64,000 bases of DNA from Devosia aurantiaca (GCF_011058215.1 NZ_JAALFG010000001.1:1183001-1247000); one strand, 5' to 3'. Positions 35,950 through 45,775 are shown, counted from the stretch's first letter. Translations and numbers: made by a program. Notes: a model not told the origin generated them from the letters alone.

Positions 35950-36104
35950 CCCTCCCCCTTGTGGGGAGGGTAGTGGCGCTAGCCCCGCAGGGGCGTAGCA
36001 AAGCTAGGGTGGGGGGTCGATGTTCGCCCCGCCTCCTTTGGTGGTGGAGACGCAGCAGAACCCCCACCCTCAGTCCCTCCCCACAAGGGGGAGGGAGGCG
36101 ATGA
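35950..36104. repeat. Two inverted copies of a GC-rich palindromic repeat
   Basis: The first copy (35950-36020) starts with the hairpin CCCTCCCCCTTGTGGGGAGGG, continues AGCCCCGCAGGGGC and ends AGCTAGGGTGGGG. The second (about 36060-36104) contains CCCCCACCCTCAGTCCCTCC and CCCACAAGGGGGAGGGAGG, so the two lie head to head. They fill the 220-base gap inside the ATP-grasp/alpha-E operon. Confidence 0.7.
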
Positions 36105-36133
36105 ACATTGGCGCAGGTGAAAATCCAAGAAAC

Positions 36134-37555
36134 TCAATCTTCCAGCACCCACGTATCCTTCGTCCCGCCACCCTGGGACGAATTGACCACCAGCGATCCC
36201 TGCTTGAGCGCCACGCGCGTCAGCCCGCCGGGCGTGATCCGCACCTCGTCGCCCACCAGCACATAGGGCCGCAAATCGACATGCCGCGGCGCGACGTCGC
36301 CATTGATATGCGTGGGGCAGGTGGAAAGCGCCAAGGTCGGCTGCACGATATAATTGTCCGGCCGCGCCAGAATCTTGCGCTTGAATTCCTCGTGCATCTC
36401 CTCGGTCGCCGTCGGCCCCACCATCATGCCGTAGCCGCCCGAGCCGTGAACCTCCTTGACCACGAGATCGGCGATGTTCTCCAGCACCCACTCCCGCTCG
36501 TCTTGGTCGGTGCAGTTATAGGTCGGCACATTCTGCAGCAGCGATTTTTCGCCAAGGTAGAATTCGATGATCTCGGGCACATAGGTATAGACCGCCTTGT
36601 CGTCGGCGATCCCGGTGCCGGGCGCATTGACCAGCGTCACGTTCCCCGCTCGATAGGCATCGAAAATGCCCGGCACGCCGAGCATGGAATCCGGCCGGAA
36701 CGTCAGCGGATCGAGATAGTCGTCGTCGATACGGCGATAAACGACATCCACCCGCTCGGGGCCCGTGGTCGTCCGCATATAGACCTTGCCGCCATCGACA
36801 AAGAGGTCATGCCCCTCGCAAAGCTGCGCGCCCATCTGGTCGGCAAGGAACGAGTGCTCGAAATAGGCCGAATTGTAGATCCCCGGAGTCAGCACGGCGA
36901 TCACCGGCGTGCCGCGTGAATTGACCGGTGCCACGCTCTCGAGCGTCCGCCGCAGGTTTTCCGGATAGTTCTCGACCGGCGCGACCTTGCTGCGTTGGAA
37001 CAGGTCCGGCGCAAGGATCATCATCGCCTCGCGGTCCTCCAGCATATAGCTGACCCCCGACGGCGTCCGCAGATTGTCCTCGAGCACGTAATAGCCATCG
37101 GCCCCGACGCGCACGAGGTCGACCCCGATGATATGAGCATAAACGCCCTTGGCCGGCTCCAGCCCCATCATCTGCGGGCAGAAGGCTGCATTGTTGAGGA
37201 TCAGCTTTTCCGGCACGCGCCCGGCGCGCAAAATTTCCTGCCGGTGGTAGACATCATAAAGGAAAGCGTTGAGCGCCTTGACCCGCTGCTCGATACCCTT
37301 CGAAAGCTTGCGCCATTCCTGCGCCGCGATGATGCGGGGGATGACATCGAAGGGGATGACCTTTTCGGTGCCCTCGTCCGAACCATAAACCGCAAAGGTA
37401 ATGCCCAGCCGACGAAAGATCGCCTCGGCATCGGCCTGCATCAGCCCCAGCGCCTTGTCCGGCTGCTCGCTGAGCCAGCCCGCCAGAGCGCGGTAAGGTT
37501 CACGGACCGACCCGTCCGGGTTGTACATTTCGTCAAACGGCGTTGTGTCGCCCAT
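36134..37555 (-). CDS. Circularly permuted ATP-grasp type 2 protein
   Basis: A 473-residue ATP-grasp family protein (DUF404/DUF407 type). Landmarks are PFDVIPRIIAAQEW near residue 68, VYAHIIGVDLVR near 138, YVLEDNLRTPSGVSYMLE near 158, then VKEVHGSGGYGMMVGP near 365 and VNSSQGGGTKDTW at the end. These proteins are predicted to form amide bonds using ATP. The ATG at 37553-37555 has GGAG upstream. It is the first gene of the trio with alpha-E and the transglutaminase-like protein. The product of the trio is unknown. Confidence 0.92.
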   Translation of the reverse strand: MGDTTPFDEMYNPDGSVREPYRALAGWLSEQPDKALGLMQADAEAIFRRLGITFAVYGSDEGTEKVIPFDVIPRIIAAQEWRKLSKGIEQRVKALNAFLYDVYHRQEILRAGRVPEKLILNNAAFCPQMMGLEPAKGVYAHIIGVDLVRVGADGYYVLEDNLRTPSGVSYMLEDREAMMILAPDLFQRSKVAPVENYPENLRRTLESVAPVNSRGTPVIAVLTPGIYNSAYFEHSFLADQMGAQLCEGHDLFVDGGKVYMRTTTGPERVDVVYRRIDDDYLDPLTFRPDSMLGVPGIFDAYRAGNVTLVNAPGTGIADDKAVYTYVPEIIEFYLGEKSLLQNVPTYNCTDQDEREWVLENIADLVVKEVHGSGGYGMMVGPTATEEMHEEFKRKILARPDNYIVQPTLALSTCPTHINGDVAPRHVDLRPYVLVGDEVRITPGGLTRVALKQGSLVVNSSQGGGTKDTWVLED

Positions 37556-37713
37556 TACGCTCCGCTTTTGTCATACGGCTGTCCCATCGCCTTCATATTG
37601 CTACACATTTAAACAACCCCGTCCAGCCTCCGCGCCGAACGGCTTTAGTGCATTCAGCACTTGTGCTGTCGCTTCAGCCCCTTAAGCTCCGCTCCGCAGA
37701 GAAGGATGCAGTC

Positions 37714-38645
37714 ATGACCATCGAAATTTTGCAGACCGGCCCGCTGCTCGCATCCTGCGAAAAGGCCCTCGCCGAGCGCTACACGGTGCACAAGCTCCAT
37801 GAGCAGACCGACAAGGACGCCTGGCTCGCGGAAAACGGCGCCCGTATCCGCGCCCACGCTGGCTCCGGCGTTCAGGCCGACCTCATGGACAAGCTGCCTA
37901 ATCTTGAGATCATCGCCAGCTTCGGCGTGGGCTACGACAATATCGACACCAAGGCGGCCAAGGCGCGCGACATTCGCGTCACCAACACGCCCGACGTGCT
38001 CAACGATGCCGTCGCAGAACTGACCATCGGGCTGATGATCTCGCTTGCGCGCGCCGCATCCCGCAATCGGATCGCTTCGTGCGCGCCGGCAAATGGCCCA
38101 ACGCCGATTTCGGCCTCTTCTCCGAACTCACCGGCAAAACCGTCGGCATTCTTGGCCTCGGCCGCATCGGCAAGGAAATCGCAACGCGCGCCCAAGCCAT
38201 GAAGATGCGCGTCGTCTACCATGGCCGGTCCGAACAAAAGTCCGTGCCCTATATTTTCTATGATGACCTCGCCGACATGGCGCGCGACAGCGACTGGCTC
38301 GTCGTCATCGCCCCCGGCGGCAAGGGCACCGAAGGCATCGTGTCGCGCCAGGTGCTCGAAGCGCTTGGCCCCGAGGGCCGCATCGTCAACGTCGCCCGCG
38401 GCACGCTGATCGACGAGCCCGCCATGGTCGACCTTCTGCAATCCGGCGGTCTCGGCGGCGCCGCCCTCGACGTCTTCGCCGACGAGCCGAAAGTGCCCGA
38501 AGCTCTTTTCGCGCTCGAAAACGTCGTCCTCTCGCCCCACCAGGGCAGCGCCACCCACCAGACCCGCGACGCCATGGGCGCGCTGCTCGTCGCCAATCTA
38601 GACCGCCATTTCGCCGGCGAACCCCTGATCAGCGCGGTGGTCTGA
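37714..38645 (+). CDS. D-isomer 2-hydroxyacid dehydrogenase, one frameshift
   Basis: NAD(P)-dependent reductase of 2-oxo acids (glyoxylate/hydroxypyruvate type), 310 residues after correction. The N-terminal half ends EIIASFGVGYDNIDTKAA and TNTPDVLNDAVAELTIGLM. One C added at about 38055 gives RIPQSDRFVRAGKWPNADF. The NAD motif GILGLGRIGKEIA is near residue 145, and the catalytic set follows: Arg in VNVARGTLID, Glu in FADEPKVPE, His in LSPHQGSAT. The hydroxypyruvate-reductase subgroup is the best guess. A GAAGGA site precedes the ATG. Confidence 0.88.
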
Positions 38646-38709
38646 CGCAGCGTGCAGCCAAGCGGGCCCGGCCACGTTCCTCTCGACCCAAAAGTCGAAG
38701 GATCTCCCC

Positions 38710-39462
38710 ATGGCCCGCTTTACCGATAAAGTCGTCCTTGTCACCGGTGCCGCGTCCGGCATCGGCCAGAAGACGGCGCAGCGCTTCTCCGAGGAAGGCG
38801 CCAGCCTCGTCATCGTCGACATCAAGGACCTCACCGAAACCGAGCAAAGCCTCAAGGGTCCCGTCCTCGCCCACAAGGCCGACGTCTCCGACTCCGACGC
38901 CGTCGACGCCATGATCGAAGCCGCCGTCGCCCGCTTCGGTCGCCTCGACGTGCTCGTCAACAATGCCGGCGTTTATACGGGCGGCGATCCGGCTAAGATC
39001 AGCAACGACGACTGGCGCAAGGTCATCGCCACCGATCTCGACGGCGTCTTTTATGGCTGCCGCGCCGCCATCCCGCACCTTGAAAAGGTCAAGGGCTGCA
39101 TCGTCAACACGGCGTCCGTTTCCGGCACCGGCGGCGATTGGAACACCTTGCCCTATAACGCGGCCAAGGGTGGCGTCGTCAACTTCACCCGCGCCCTCGC
39201 CATGGACCTGGGCAAGCGCCAGATCCGCGTCAATGCCGTCTGCCCCAGCCTCACCCGCACGCCGATGACCGAAGACGCCTTCGAGGATGAGGAAGCACTC
39301 CAGCAATTCTACGATCGCATCCCGCTCGGCCGGCACTGCGAACCCGAGGAAGTCGCCGCAGTCATCGCCTTCCTTGCGAGCGATGACGCCAGCTTCATTA
39401 CCGGCGCCATGATTGCCGTCGATGGCGGCGTCAGCGCCTCAAATGGCCAGCCGCCGCAATAA
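38710..39462 (+). CDS. Short-chain dehydrogenase/reductase (SDR, classical)
   Basis: A 250-residue NAD(P)-dependent oxidoreductase. The cofactor motif TGAASGIG is at 13-20, NNAG near 85, catalytic Ser in TASVSGTGG near 138, and the YxxxK pair in YNAAKGG near 155. FITGAMIAVDGG near the end matches the family. Substrate is not evident. It follows the hydroxyacid dehydrogenase by 64 bases and may be co-transcribed with it. Confidence 0.9.
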   Translation: MARFTDKVVLVTGAASGIGQKTAQRFSEEGASLVIVDIKDLTETEQSLKGPVLAHKADVSDSDAVDAMIEAAVARFGRLDVLVNNAGVYTGGDPAKISNDDWRKVIATDLDGVFYGCRAAIPHLEKVKGCIVNTASVSGTGGDWNTLPYNAAKGGVVNFTRALAMDLGKRQIRVNAVCPSLTRTPMTEDAFEDEEALQQFYDRIPLGRHCEPEEVAAVIAFLASDDASFITGAMIAVDGGVSASNGQPPQ

Positions 39463-39568
39463 ACCCAGCGCCCATGTGCGGCACAAGCGATATGCGATGG
39501 GCGCGATTCCCATCGCAGCGCAAACCGGTTAGCGTGCCGCCCGATTTGGAATTCTTGGAGCAATGTCT

Positions 39569-41200
39569 ATGACTGAATGGTGGCGCGGCGGCGTAATCTA
39601 CCAGGTCTATCCGCGATCCTTTCAGGACAGCAATGGCGATGGCATCGGCGATCTAGCCGGCATCATCGATCGCCTCGATCATATTGCCAGCCTGGGCGTC
39701 GATTGCATCTGGCTTTCGCCCATCACCAAGTCTCCGATGGCGGACATGGGTTATGACGTTTCCGACTATATGCAGGTCGATCCCCTCTTCGGCTCCCTGC
39801 GCGATTTTGACGTCCTCATCGACCGCGCCCATGCCCTGGGCATAAAGGTCATCATGGATCAGGTGGTGAGCCACACCTCCGATCAACATCCCTGGTTCGC
39901 CGAATCCTGCTTCTCACGCACCAATTCCAAGGCCGATTGGTATGTCTGGGCCGATGCCAACCCCGACGGCACCCCGCCGACCAATTGGCTCTCCGTCTTC
40001 GGCGGCTCCGCCTGGGAATGGCACACTTCGCGCAAGCAGTATTACCTCCACAATTTCCTGACCTCGCAGCCCGATCTCAACTTCCACAACCCCAAGGTTC
40101 AGGAAGCGGTGCTCGAAATCATGCGCTTCTGGCTCGATCGCGGCGTCGACGGCTTTCGCCTCGATACCGTCAACTATTACTTCCATGACGCCGAACTGCG
40201 CTCCAATCCGCCGCTCGTCGCGCTCAACGGCCAGCCGGCGATCAATCCCTACGACATGCAGAGCCACAAATATTCCAAGAGCCAGCCCGAAAATCTCGAC
40301 TGGCTGCGCCGTGTTCGCGCGCTGCTCAACGAATATCCCGGCACCACCACGGTCGGCGAAGTCGGCGACGACGAACGCGGCGTCGAGCTCATGCGCCAAT
40401 ACACGTCCGGCACCGACCTTTTGCACATGTGCTATTCCTTCGATTTCCTGGGGCCCAAATTCACCGCCGCCCACTTCCGCGGCAAGGTCTCGACCTTCTT
40501 TGCGGAAGATTCCGATGGCTGGCCGTGCTGGAGCTTTTCCAACCACGATGTTGTCCGCCACATGACCCGCTGGGCGCCGCACAGCGTCTCGCCGCGCGAT
40601 CTCTCGCGCCAGGCTGTGACGCTGATCACGACCCTCAAGGGTTCGGTCGGCCTTTACCAGGGCGAAGAGCTTGGCCTGCCTGAGGCCGACATCCTTTACG
40701 AAGAGCTGACCGACCCGCGCGGCAAGCGCTTCTGGCCCGAAGACAAGGGCCGTGATGGCTGCCGCACGCCCATGCCTTGGGAACACCACATGAATCATGC
40801 CGGCTTTACCACCGGCACGCCCTGGCTTCCGGTCAAGCACGCCGCGGCGGCGCTCTGCGTTGAAACACAAAACGCGGACTCAACGTCTACCCTAAACTTT
40901 TACCGGCAAATCCTCGCCTGGCGAAAGTCGCACCCGGCTCTGGTCACCGGCGACATCGCCTTCTTCGACACCGACGAACCCGTCCTCGCCTACCGCCGCA
41001 CCGCCGGCAACAAAGACCTCATCTGCGTCTTCAACCTCTCCGCCGAAGAACGCACGGTTGCGCTCAACGACATCGAGCTTGCCCTGGAACCGGTCAGCCA
41101 CAACGCCACCCTCGACCGCTCGAGCCTCATCCTCGGCCCCAACGCCGCCGCCATCCTCCCAGCCCCCGCTGGCGAAGGCAGGGTCGCGTACACAGCCTAA
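39569..41200 (+). CDS. GH13-family alpha-glucosidase
   Basis: A 543-residue cytoplasmic enzyme that cleaves alpha-linked glucosides such as maltose or sucrose-type sugars. The barrel starts WWRGGVIYQVYPRSFQDSN. Catalytic residues are visible: nucleophile Asp in GFRLDTVNY near 200, acid/base Glu in TVGEVGDD near 267, and Asp in FSNHDVVRH near 328. QPDLNFHNPKVQ is also characteristic. GGAG at 39557-39560 suits the ATG at 39569 (spacing 8) better than the one at 39563 (spacing 2). No sugar transporter adjoins it. A palindromic repeat follows. Confidence 0.92.
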   Translation: MTEWWRGGVIYQVYPRSFQDSNGDGIGDLAGIIDRLDHIASLGVDCIWLSPITKSPMADMGYDVSDYMQVDPLFGSLRDFDVLIDRAHALGIKVIMDQVVSHTSDQHPWFAESCFSRTNSKADWYVWADANPDGTPPTNWLSVFGGSAWEWHTSRKQYYLHNFLTSQPDLNFHNPKVQEAVLEIMRFWLDRGVDGFRLDTVNYYFHDAELRSNPPLVALNGQPAINPYDMQSHKYSKSQPENLDWLRRVRALLNEYPGTTTVGEVGDDERGVELMRQYTSGTDLLHMCYSFDFLGPKFTAAHFRGKVSTFFAEDSDGWPCWSFSNHDVVRHMTRWAPHSVSPRDLSRQAVTLITTLKGSVGLYQGEELGLPEADILYEELTDPRGKRFWPEDKGRDGCRTPMPWEHHMNHAGFTTGTPWLPVKHAAAALCVETQNADSTSTLNFYRQILAWRKSHPALVTGDIAFFDTDEPVLAYRRTAGNKDLICVFNLSAEERTVALNDIELALEPVSHNATLDRSSLILGPNAAAILPAPAGEGRVAYTA

Positions 41201-41211
41201 CGGCTCCTGCG

Positions 41212-41285
41212 TATCCTCCCCCTCCTCAAGGGGGAGGATAGAGAAGCTAGGCCAAAGGCCGTAGCGGAACTAAGGTGGGGGTAGC
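41212..41285. repeat. Palindromic repeat, possible two-way terminator
   Basis: A perfect 11-base-pair hairpin (TATCCTCCCCC, loop TCCTCAA, GGGGGAGGATA; 41212-41240) followed by GAAGCTAGGCCAAAGGCCGT and GGTGGGGGTAG. It belongs to the same family as 35950 and 42530 and lies between the convergent GH13 and AbrB-like genes, slightly overlapping the end of the latter. Confidence 0.7.
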
Positions 41286-42335
41286 CGCTCCCGTCGCCGC
41301 ACCCACCACACCACGGCGGGTATCGCAAAGCTCAGCATCAGCAGCCGGATCACATGGTGGGCCGCGATGAACGCCGTGTCATAGCCCAGCGCGATGCCGA
41401 GCGCCCCCATGCCTTCGAGCGCCCCCGGCGACAGGCCAAGCCAGAGCTGGCCGAACGGCATGTCCACCACCTGCGCCACGCCGACCGTCACGATCGTGAC
41501 GATGGCTACGGTCATGGCCGTCGCGATCAGCCCGCCCTTGGCCGCCGCTATGAACTCCGATCGCGTAATGCCGACGAAGCGCGAGCCGATCATCGCGCCG
41601 GTCAAAACGAAGGTGATGATCACCAGCGGCCCCGGCATGGATTCGGTATAAAGCCCGCCGAGCTTTGCCGCGGTCGCCGCGGCCATCGCCCCCAGCACCA
41701 TGCCGGCCGGCACCCTTATCCACTTGAACACCAGCCCCGCCGCGATGCATCCGGCCGCCAGCAACACCAGCTGTACCGGGCTCAGGAAAGCGGTCGCCAC
41801 CGGCGGCTCGAAATGGTCGATCGGCAGAAACACCGCCCCGATTGGCACCGCAATAGTGAGCATCAGGATGCGGATCACCTGGATGATGACGATCTGCCGC
41901 GCATTGCCGACCCCGCTCGCCGCGATCCCCATCACAAACGACAGGTGCCCGGGAAACGAGCTGAGATAAGCCGTGCCCGGATCGAGCTTGAACACCTTGC
42001 TCAGCATCCAGCCGGTCGTGGCGATGATAATTACGAGTTCCAGCGCCAAAGCCGAGGCTGATCGGCCAGCTGGCAAGAAGCGTCAAGCTATCGGGCGCAA
42101 CGCTCGCCCCCATCGACATGCCGATCAGGACGAAGGTCACTTCGCGCAACGGCCAGGGCAGGGTCACCGGCGCCCCCATCATGGCCGCCACCGTCACTGC
42201 CAATGCCCCACCCATCAACCACCCGGCCGGCAGGCCGAGAAGAGTCGCCACGCCGCCACCGGCAGCCGAAATCGCAATGGTCAGGAAAACCGCAACGAGC
42301 GTGCGGGGCGAGGGGAGGGAAAACATCGAAGCCAT
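41270..42335 (-). CDS. AbrB-family membrane protein (PF05145, often named putative ammonia monooxygenase), one frameshift
   Basis: A polytopic membrane protein of 354 residues after correction, made of two similar halves with about ten hydrophobic segments. GLPAGWLMGGALAVTVAAM near residue 35 and the matching RVPAGMVLGAMAAATAAKL near 205 show the internal repeat typical of PF05145. The frame breaks near 42052, where removing one base gives PISLALALELVIIIATTGW. Despite the names used for this family, neither ammonia oxidation nor DNA binding is supported; transport or sensing is more likely. Confidence 0.82.
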
Positions 42336-42420
42336 GGGAGCCTCTTACGCCCCTCCGCCGCGATCGAACAGGCACCAACCCAGCAATGCCCCATGCGTAA
42401 GAGAGTACCTGCACGACCCG

Positions 42421-42603
42421 ACCCCTTCCGGGCTGCGCTAAGCCTGTCGGCTAAGCTCCGCTTGCCTTCCCCTCAAGGGCGAAGGTGGGGCATCCAGTTT
42501 GTTGCACTATCTTGCCCAACCACCGCACCGACCCTCCCCCTCAGAGGGGAGGAGTAGCGCCGCTAGGTCAGAAGGACCTTAGCAGAGCTAGGGAGGGGGT
42601 GCC
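42421..42603. repeat. Two tandem palindromic repeats
   Basis: The first copy (about 42421-42490) contains CTTCCGGGCTGCGCTAAGCC and ends CCTTCCCCTCAAGGGCGAAGG then TGGGG. The second (about 42530-42603) contains CCTCCCCCTCAGAGGGGAGG and ends GCTAGGGAGGGGGTG. They occupy most of the 268-base gap between the AbrB-like and M20 genes; no gene or other signal is visible there. Confidence 0.7.
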
Positions 42604-43773
42604 TTACCTTAGGGGTAGTGCCCGTTCCACCAGCCTGACCCAATAGCTCACCCCCACCGGGATCGCCTCGTCGTTGAAATCATACGTATCCGTATGCAGC
42701 TCCGACGTCGGGCCATTGCCGATAAAAATATAGGCGCCCGGCCTCTCGTTGAGCATGAAGGAAAAATCCTCCCCGCCCATCGACGGCGCCGCATCGTCAT
42801 CGACATTGCTTGCGCCGACCACATCGCGCGCCACGTCCGCCGCAAACGCCGTCTGCTCCGGCGAATTGACCGTCACCGGATAACCGCGTGCATAGCGGAT
42901 CGACGCCTTGGCCCCAAAGCTTTGGGCAAACTGCGGCACGAACTCGCCAAGCCGTGCCTCGATGAAATCCTGCACCGCGCCATCGAGCGTGCGCACTGTG
43001 CCCGTGATCTTGGCCGTGCGCGATATGACATTGTCTGCCTCGCCCGCTTCCACCATGGTGACGCTGAGCACGGCACTTTCCAGCGGATCGAGATTGCGCG
43101 AGACGATCGTTTGCAAGGCCGTCACCAGCTGCGCCGAAACGATGATCGGGTCCACCGTCGTCTGCGGCCGCGCCGCATGTCCGCCGACACCCTCGACGTC
43201 GATATAAAAACGATCCGTCGCCGCCATGATGCCGCCGGCTCGTATCCCGAATTGTCCGACCGGAATGCCGGGCCAATTGTGCATGCCATAGAACTCGTCG
43301 ATGCCGAAGCGCTCGACCAGCCCGTCCTGCAGCATCACCTTGCCGCCGCCGCCGCCTTCTTCGGCCGGCTGGAACACCAGTACGACCTTGCCATCGAAGT
43401 TGCGCGTTTCGCTCAGATACTTGGCTGCGCCCAAAAGCATTGCCGTATGCCCGTCATGCCCGCAGGCATGCATCTTGCCCGGATTGACCGAAGCATAGTC
43501 GGCGCCCGACTTTTCCGTCATCGGCAATGCGTCCATGTCGGCCCGCAGCGCAATGGTGCGCCCACCGGCGCCGCCCCTTCCGTTGATGATCCCGACCACC
43601 CCGGTCCGTCCGACGCCGGTCACCACCTCGTCGCAGCCGAATGCCCGAAGCTTCTCCGCCACCACGCCGGCGGTCCGATGCACGTCGAACAGCACCTCCG
43701 GATGCCGATGCAAATCCTGCCGCCACTCGGCGACCTCGGCTTGAAACTCGGCGACGCGGTTAAGAACAGGCAT
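42604..43773 (-). CDS. M20-family amidohydrolase (N-acyl amino acid / hippurate hydrolase type)
   Basis: A 389-residue metallopeptidase-fold enzyme that releases amino acids from N-acyl or N-benzoyl conjugates. Metal ligands appear in MHACGHDGHTAML near residue 100, PAEEGGGG near 135 and HNWPG near 165; GVGGHAARPQ near 195 is the dimerisation-domain His. MGGEDFSFML near 345 supplies the C-terminal site. The subgroup, including exact acyl preference, cannot be assigned. It stands alone, flanked by repeats on both sides. Confidence 0.9.
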   Translation of the reverse strand: MPVLNRVAEFQAEVAEWRQDLHRHPEVLFDVHRTAGVVAEKLRAFGCDEVVTGVGRTGVVGIINGRGGAGGRTIALRADMDALPMTEKSGADYASVNPGKMHACGHDGHTAMLLGAAKYLSETRNFDGKVVLVFQPAEEGGGGGKVMLQDGLVERFGIDEFYGMHNWPGIPVGQFGIRAGGIMAATDRFYIDVEGVGGHAARPQTTVDPIIVSAQLVTALQTIVSRNLDPLESAVLSVTMVEAGEADNVISRTAKITGTVRTLDGAVQDFIEARLGEFVPQFAQSFGAKASIRYARGYPVTVNSPEQTAFAADVARDVVGASNVDDDAAPSMGGEDFSFMLNERPGAYIFIGNGPTSELHTDTYDFNDEAIPVGVSYWVRLVERALPLR

Positions 43774-43841
43774 AAATCAAACCAACTGGACAAAGACACG
43801 CCAATGTCTCTGTCCCTAGCTCGCACGTCAACCACCGGGTC

Positions 43842-43920
43842 GACCTTCCCCTTTGAGGGGAAGGCAAGCCAAGCTTAGCCGCCAGGCTTAGAGCAGCTCG
43901 GAAGGGGGTGTCGGCGCTTC
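43842..43920. repeat. Palindromic intergenic repeat, copy of the 21776 element
   Basis: CCTTCCCCTTTGAGGGGAAGG, then AAGCTTAGCCGCCAGGCTTA and GCTCGGAAGGGGGTG. About 85 percent identical to 21776-21852 over 69 bases. It lies in the divergent gap between the M20 gene and etfB. Confidence 0.75.
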
Positions 43921-44032
43921 CACGAACACGCCGTTCCAATATTTCCGCCCCAGCCGCACCCTTTTTCCCCCTCGCTCCCTTGCCCCACCCACCCCTTTTT
44001 GCGATGGAAGCCCCAACTTCGTGGAGCAGCTC

Positions 44033-44791
44033 ATGAAAATCCTCGTCGCGGTCAAGCGCGTGGTCGATCACAACGTCCGCATCCGCGTCCGCCCCGATGG
44101 CACCGGCGTCGAGACCACCGGCGTTCGCATGTCGATGAACCCTTTCTGCAAGCACGCGGTGGAAGCCGCGGTCCAGCTCGCTGAAAAGGGTCAGGCCGAC
44201 GAAATCGTCGTCGTGTCCATCGGTCCGAAGGCCTCCAACGACGTGATCCTCACCGCCCTCGCCATGGGCGCCCATCGCGGCATCCTGGTGGAGACCGATC
44301 AGCCGCTCGAAACCCTCGCCATCGCCAAGCTCCTGGCCAAGGTCGTGGCCGAAGAACAGCCCGACCTTGTGCTTCTCGGCAAGCAGGCGGTCGACGATGA
44401 TAGCAACCATGTCGGCCAGATGCTCGCCGCCTTGACCGATCGCCCCCAGGCCACTTTTGCTTCCGAGATCAAGCTCGGCGGCACCGAGCTCGAGGTGACC
44501 CGCGAAGTCGATTACGGCCGCGAGACCATTGCCCTGCCGCTCCCCGCCATCGTCACCTCTGACCTTCGCCTCAATACGCCGCGCAACGCTGCCCTCCCCA
44601 TGGTGATGAAGGCGCGCTCCAAGCCGCTCGCCGTTCGTCCTGTCGCAGAGTTCGGCGTCGACCTTTCCCCGCGTCTGACCGTCGAAAAGATATCCCCGCC
44701 AGCTGAGCGTCTCGCCGGCAAGACCGTTGGCTCGGTCTCCGACCTTGCTGGCGTCATCGCCACGGTCGTCAACGAGATGGAGGCGATCTGA
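44033..44791 (+). CDS. etfB: Electron transfer flavoprotein beta subunit
   Basis: Partner of EtfA; carries electrons from acyl-CoA and other dehydrogenases to ETF-quinone oxidoreductase. The 252-residue protein starts MKILVAVKRVVDHNVRIRVR at the ATG at 44033; the upstream ATG at 44021 adds four residues and is less likely. The signature LLGKQAVDDDSNHVGQMLAA near residue 118 and REVDYGRETI near 158 match the family. Its TGA overlaps the etfA ATG (ATGA). Confidence 0.95.
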   Translation: MKILVAVKRVVDHNVRIRVRPDGTGVETTGVRMSMNPFCKHAVEAAVQLAEKGQADEIVVVSIGPKASNDVILTALAMGAHRGILVETDQPLETLAIAKLLAKVVAEEQPDLVLLGKQAVDDDSNHVGQMLAALTDRPQATFASEIKLGGTELEVTREVDYGRETIALPLPAIVTSDLRLNTPRNAALPMVMKARSKPLAVRPVAEFGVDLSPRLTVEKISPPAERLAGKTVGSVSDLAGVIATVVNEMEAI

Positions 44792-45713
44792 TGAGCGTCC
44801 TGGTCCTCGCCGAACTCGACAACCAGAAACTGTCGCCCGCCACCGCCCGCATCACTGCCGCTGCGGCCCAGCTCGGGCCGGTCGATTTGCTAGTCACCAG
44901 TCCCGAAGCTGCAACGGCGGCTGCTGCCATCGCCGGCATTAGCAAGGTGCTGGTCGTAAAGTTAACCCTCCGTTAGCGGATGCCATCGCCAACGTGCTTT
45001 TCGAGCTATCGAAGAGCTACGATTATCTTGTTTCTGGCGCCTCTACGCTGGGAAAAGACGTCATCCCCCGCCTCGCCGCCAGGCTCGATATCCAGCCGGT
45101 GACCGACATCGTCGCGGTCGACGGACCGACCCGCTTTACCCGCCCCATCTATGCCGGCAACGCGCTCCAAACGGTGACCGACAATCAGCCAAAGCACGTC
45201 CTTACCTTCCGTGCCTCGGCCTTCCAGCCAGCCGGGCAGGGCGGTTCTGCCCCTGTCGAAAACATTGATAGCACTGTCGTTTCTGCCGCCAGGCTGATCG
45301 CCCAACACCGCAGCGAAAGCGACATCCCCGACCTCTCCACAGCGCAGATCGTCGTCGGTGGTGGCGTCTCCGTCGGCTCCGCCGAAGGTTTTGCGCTGAT
45401 CGAAAAGCTCGGCAAAACCCTGGGCGCCGCAGTCGGCGCCACCCGCGCCGCCGTCGACGCGGGCTATGCCCCCAACGATTGGCAGGTCGGCCAGACCGGC
45501 AAGATCATCGCTCCCGACCTCTACATCGCCGTCGGCATCTCCGGCGCCCTCCAGCACCTCGCCGGCATCCAGGGCGCAAAGAAGATCATCGCCATCAACA
45601 GCGACCCCGAAGCCCCCATCGTCAAGATCGCCGACATCGTCCTCATCGGCGATCTCTTTGAAATCCTTCCACAATTGACTGTTGAACTCGACAGGCTCGG
45701 CCTCAAACGCTGA
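44791..45713 (+). CDS. etfA: Electron transfer flavoprotein alpha subunit, one frameshift
   Basis: FAD-binding subunit of ETF, 307 residues after correction. The N-terminus [20 protein letters not shown] runs to GISKVLVV, then one base is missing near 44958, before [13 protein letters not shown]. The C-terminal FAD domain is intact: [14 protein letters not shown] near residue 190, [22 protein letters not shown] in two adjacent segments, then [16 protein letters not shown] and [14 protein letters not shown]. The stop is at 45711-45713. It is coupled to etfB. Confidence 0.93.
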
Positions 45714-45721
45714 ACCCTCTT

Positions 45722-45775
45722 ACCTCGCCCCTTCGGGGAGAGGTCGGCGCGCCGCGCCGGGTGAGGGGCCTTTCT
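45722..45775. repeat. Hairpin repeat after etfA
   Basis: ACCTCGCCCCTTCGGGGAGAGGT forms a near-perfect stem, followed by the GC palindrome CGGCGCGCCGCGCCGG and GTGAGGGGC. This resembles a widely dispersed intergenic element of alphaproteobacterial genomes and could terminate the etfBA transcript. Confidence 0.6.

Noticed and set aside
41270..42335. Calling the AbrB-family protein an ammonia monooxygenase
   Set aside because: The name is a historical label for PF05145; the sequence is a two-repeat polytopic membrane protein with no copper or catalytic motif of an ammonia oxidase.
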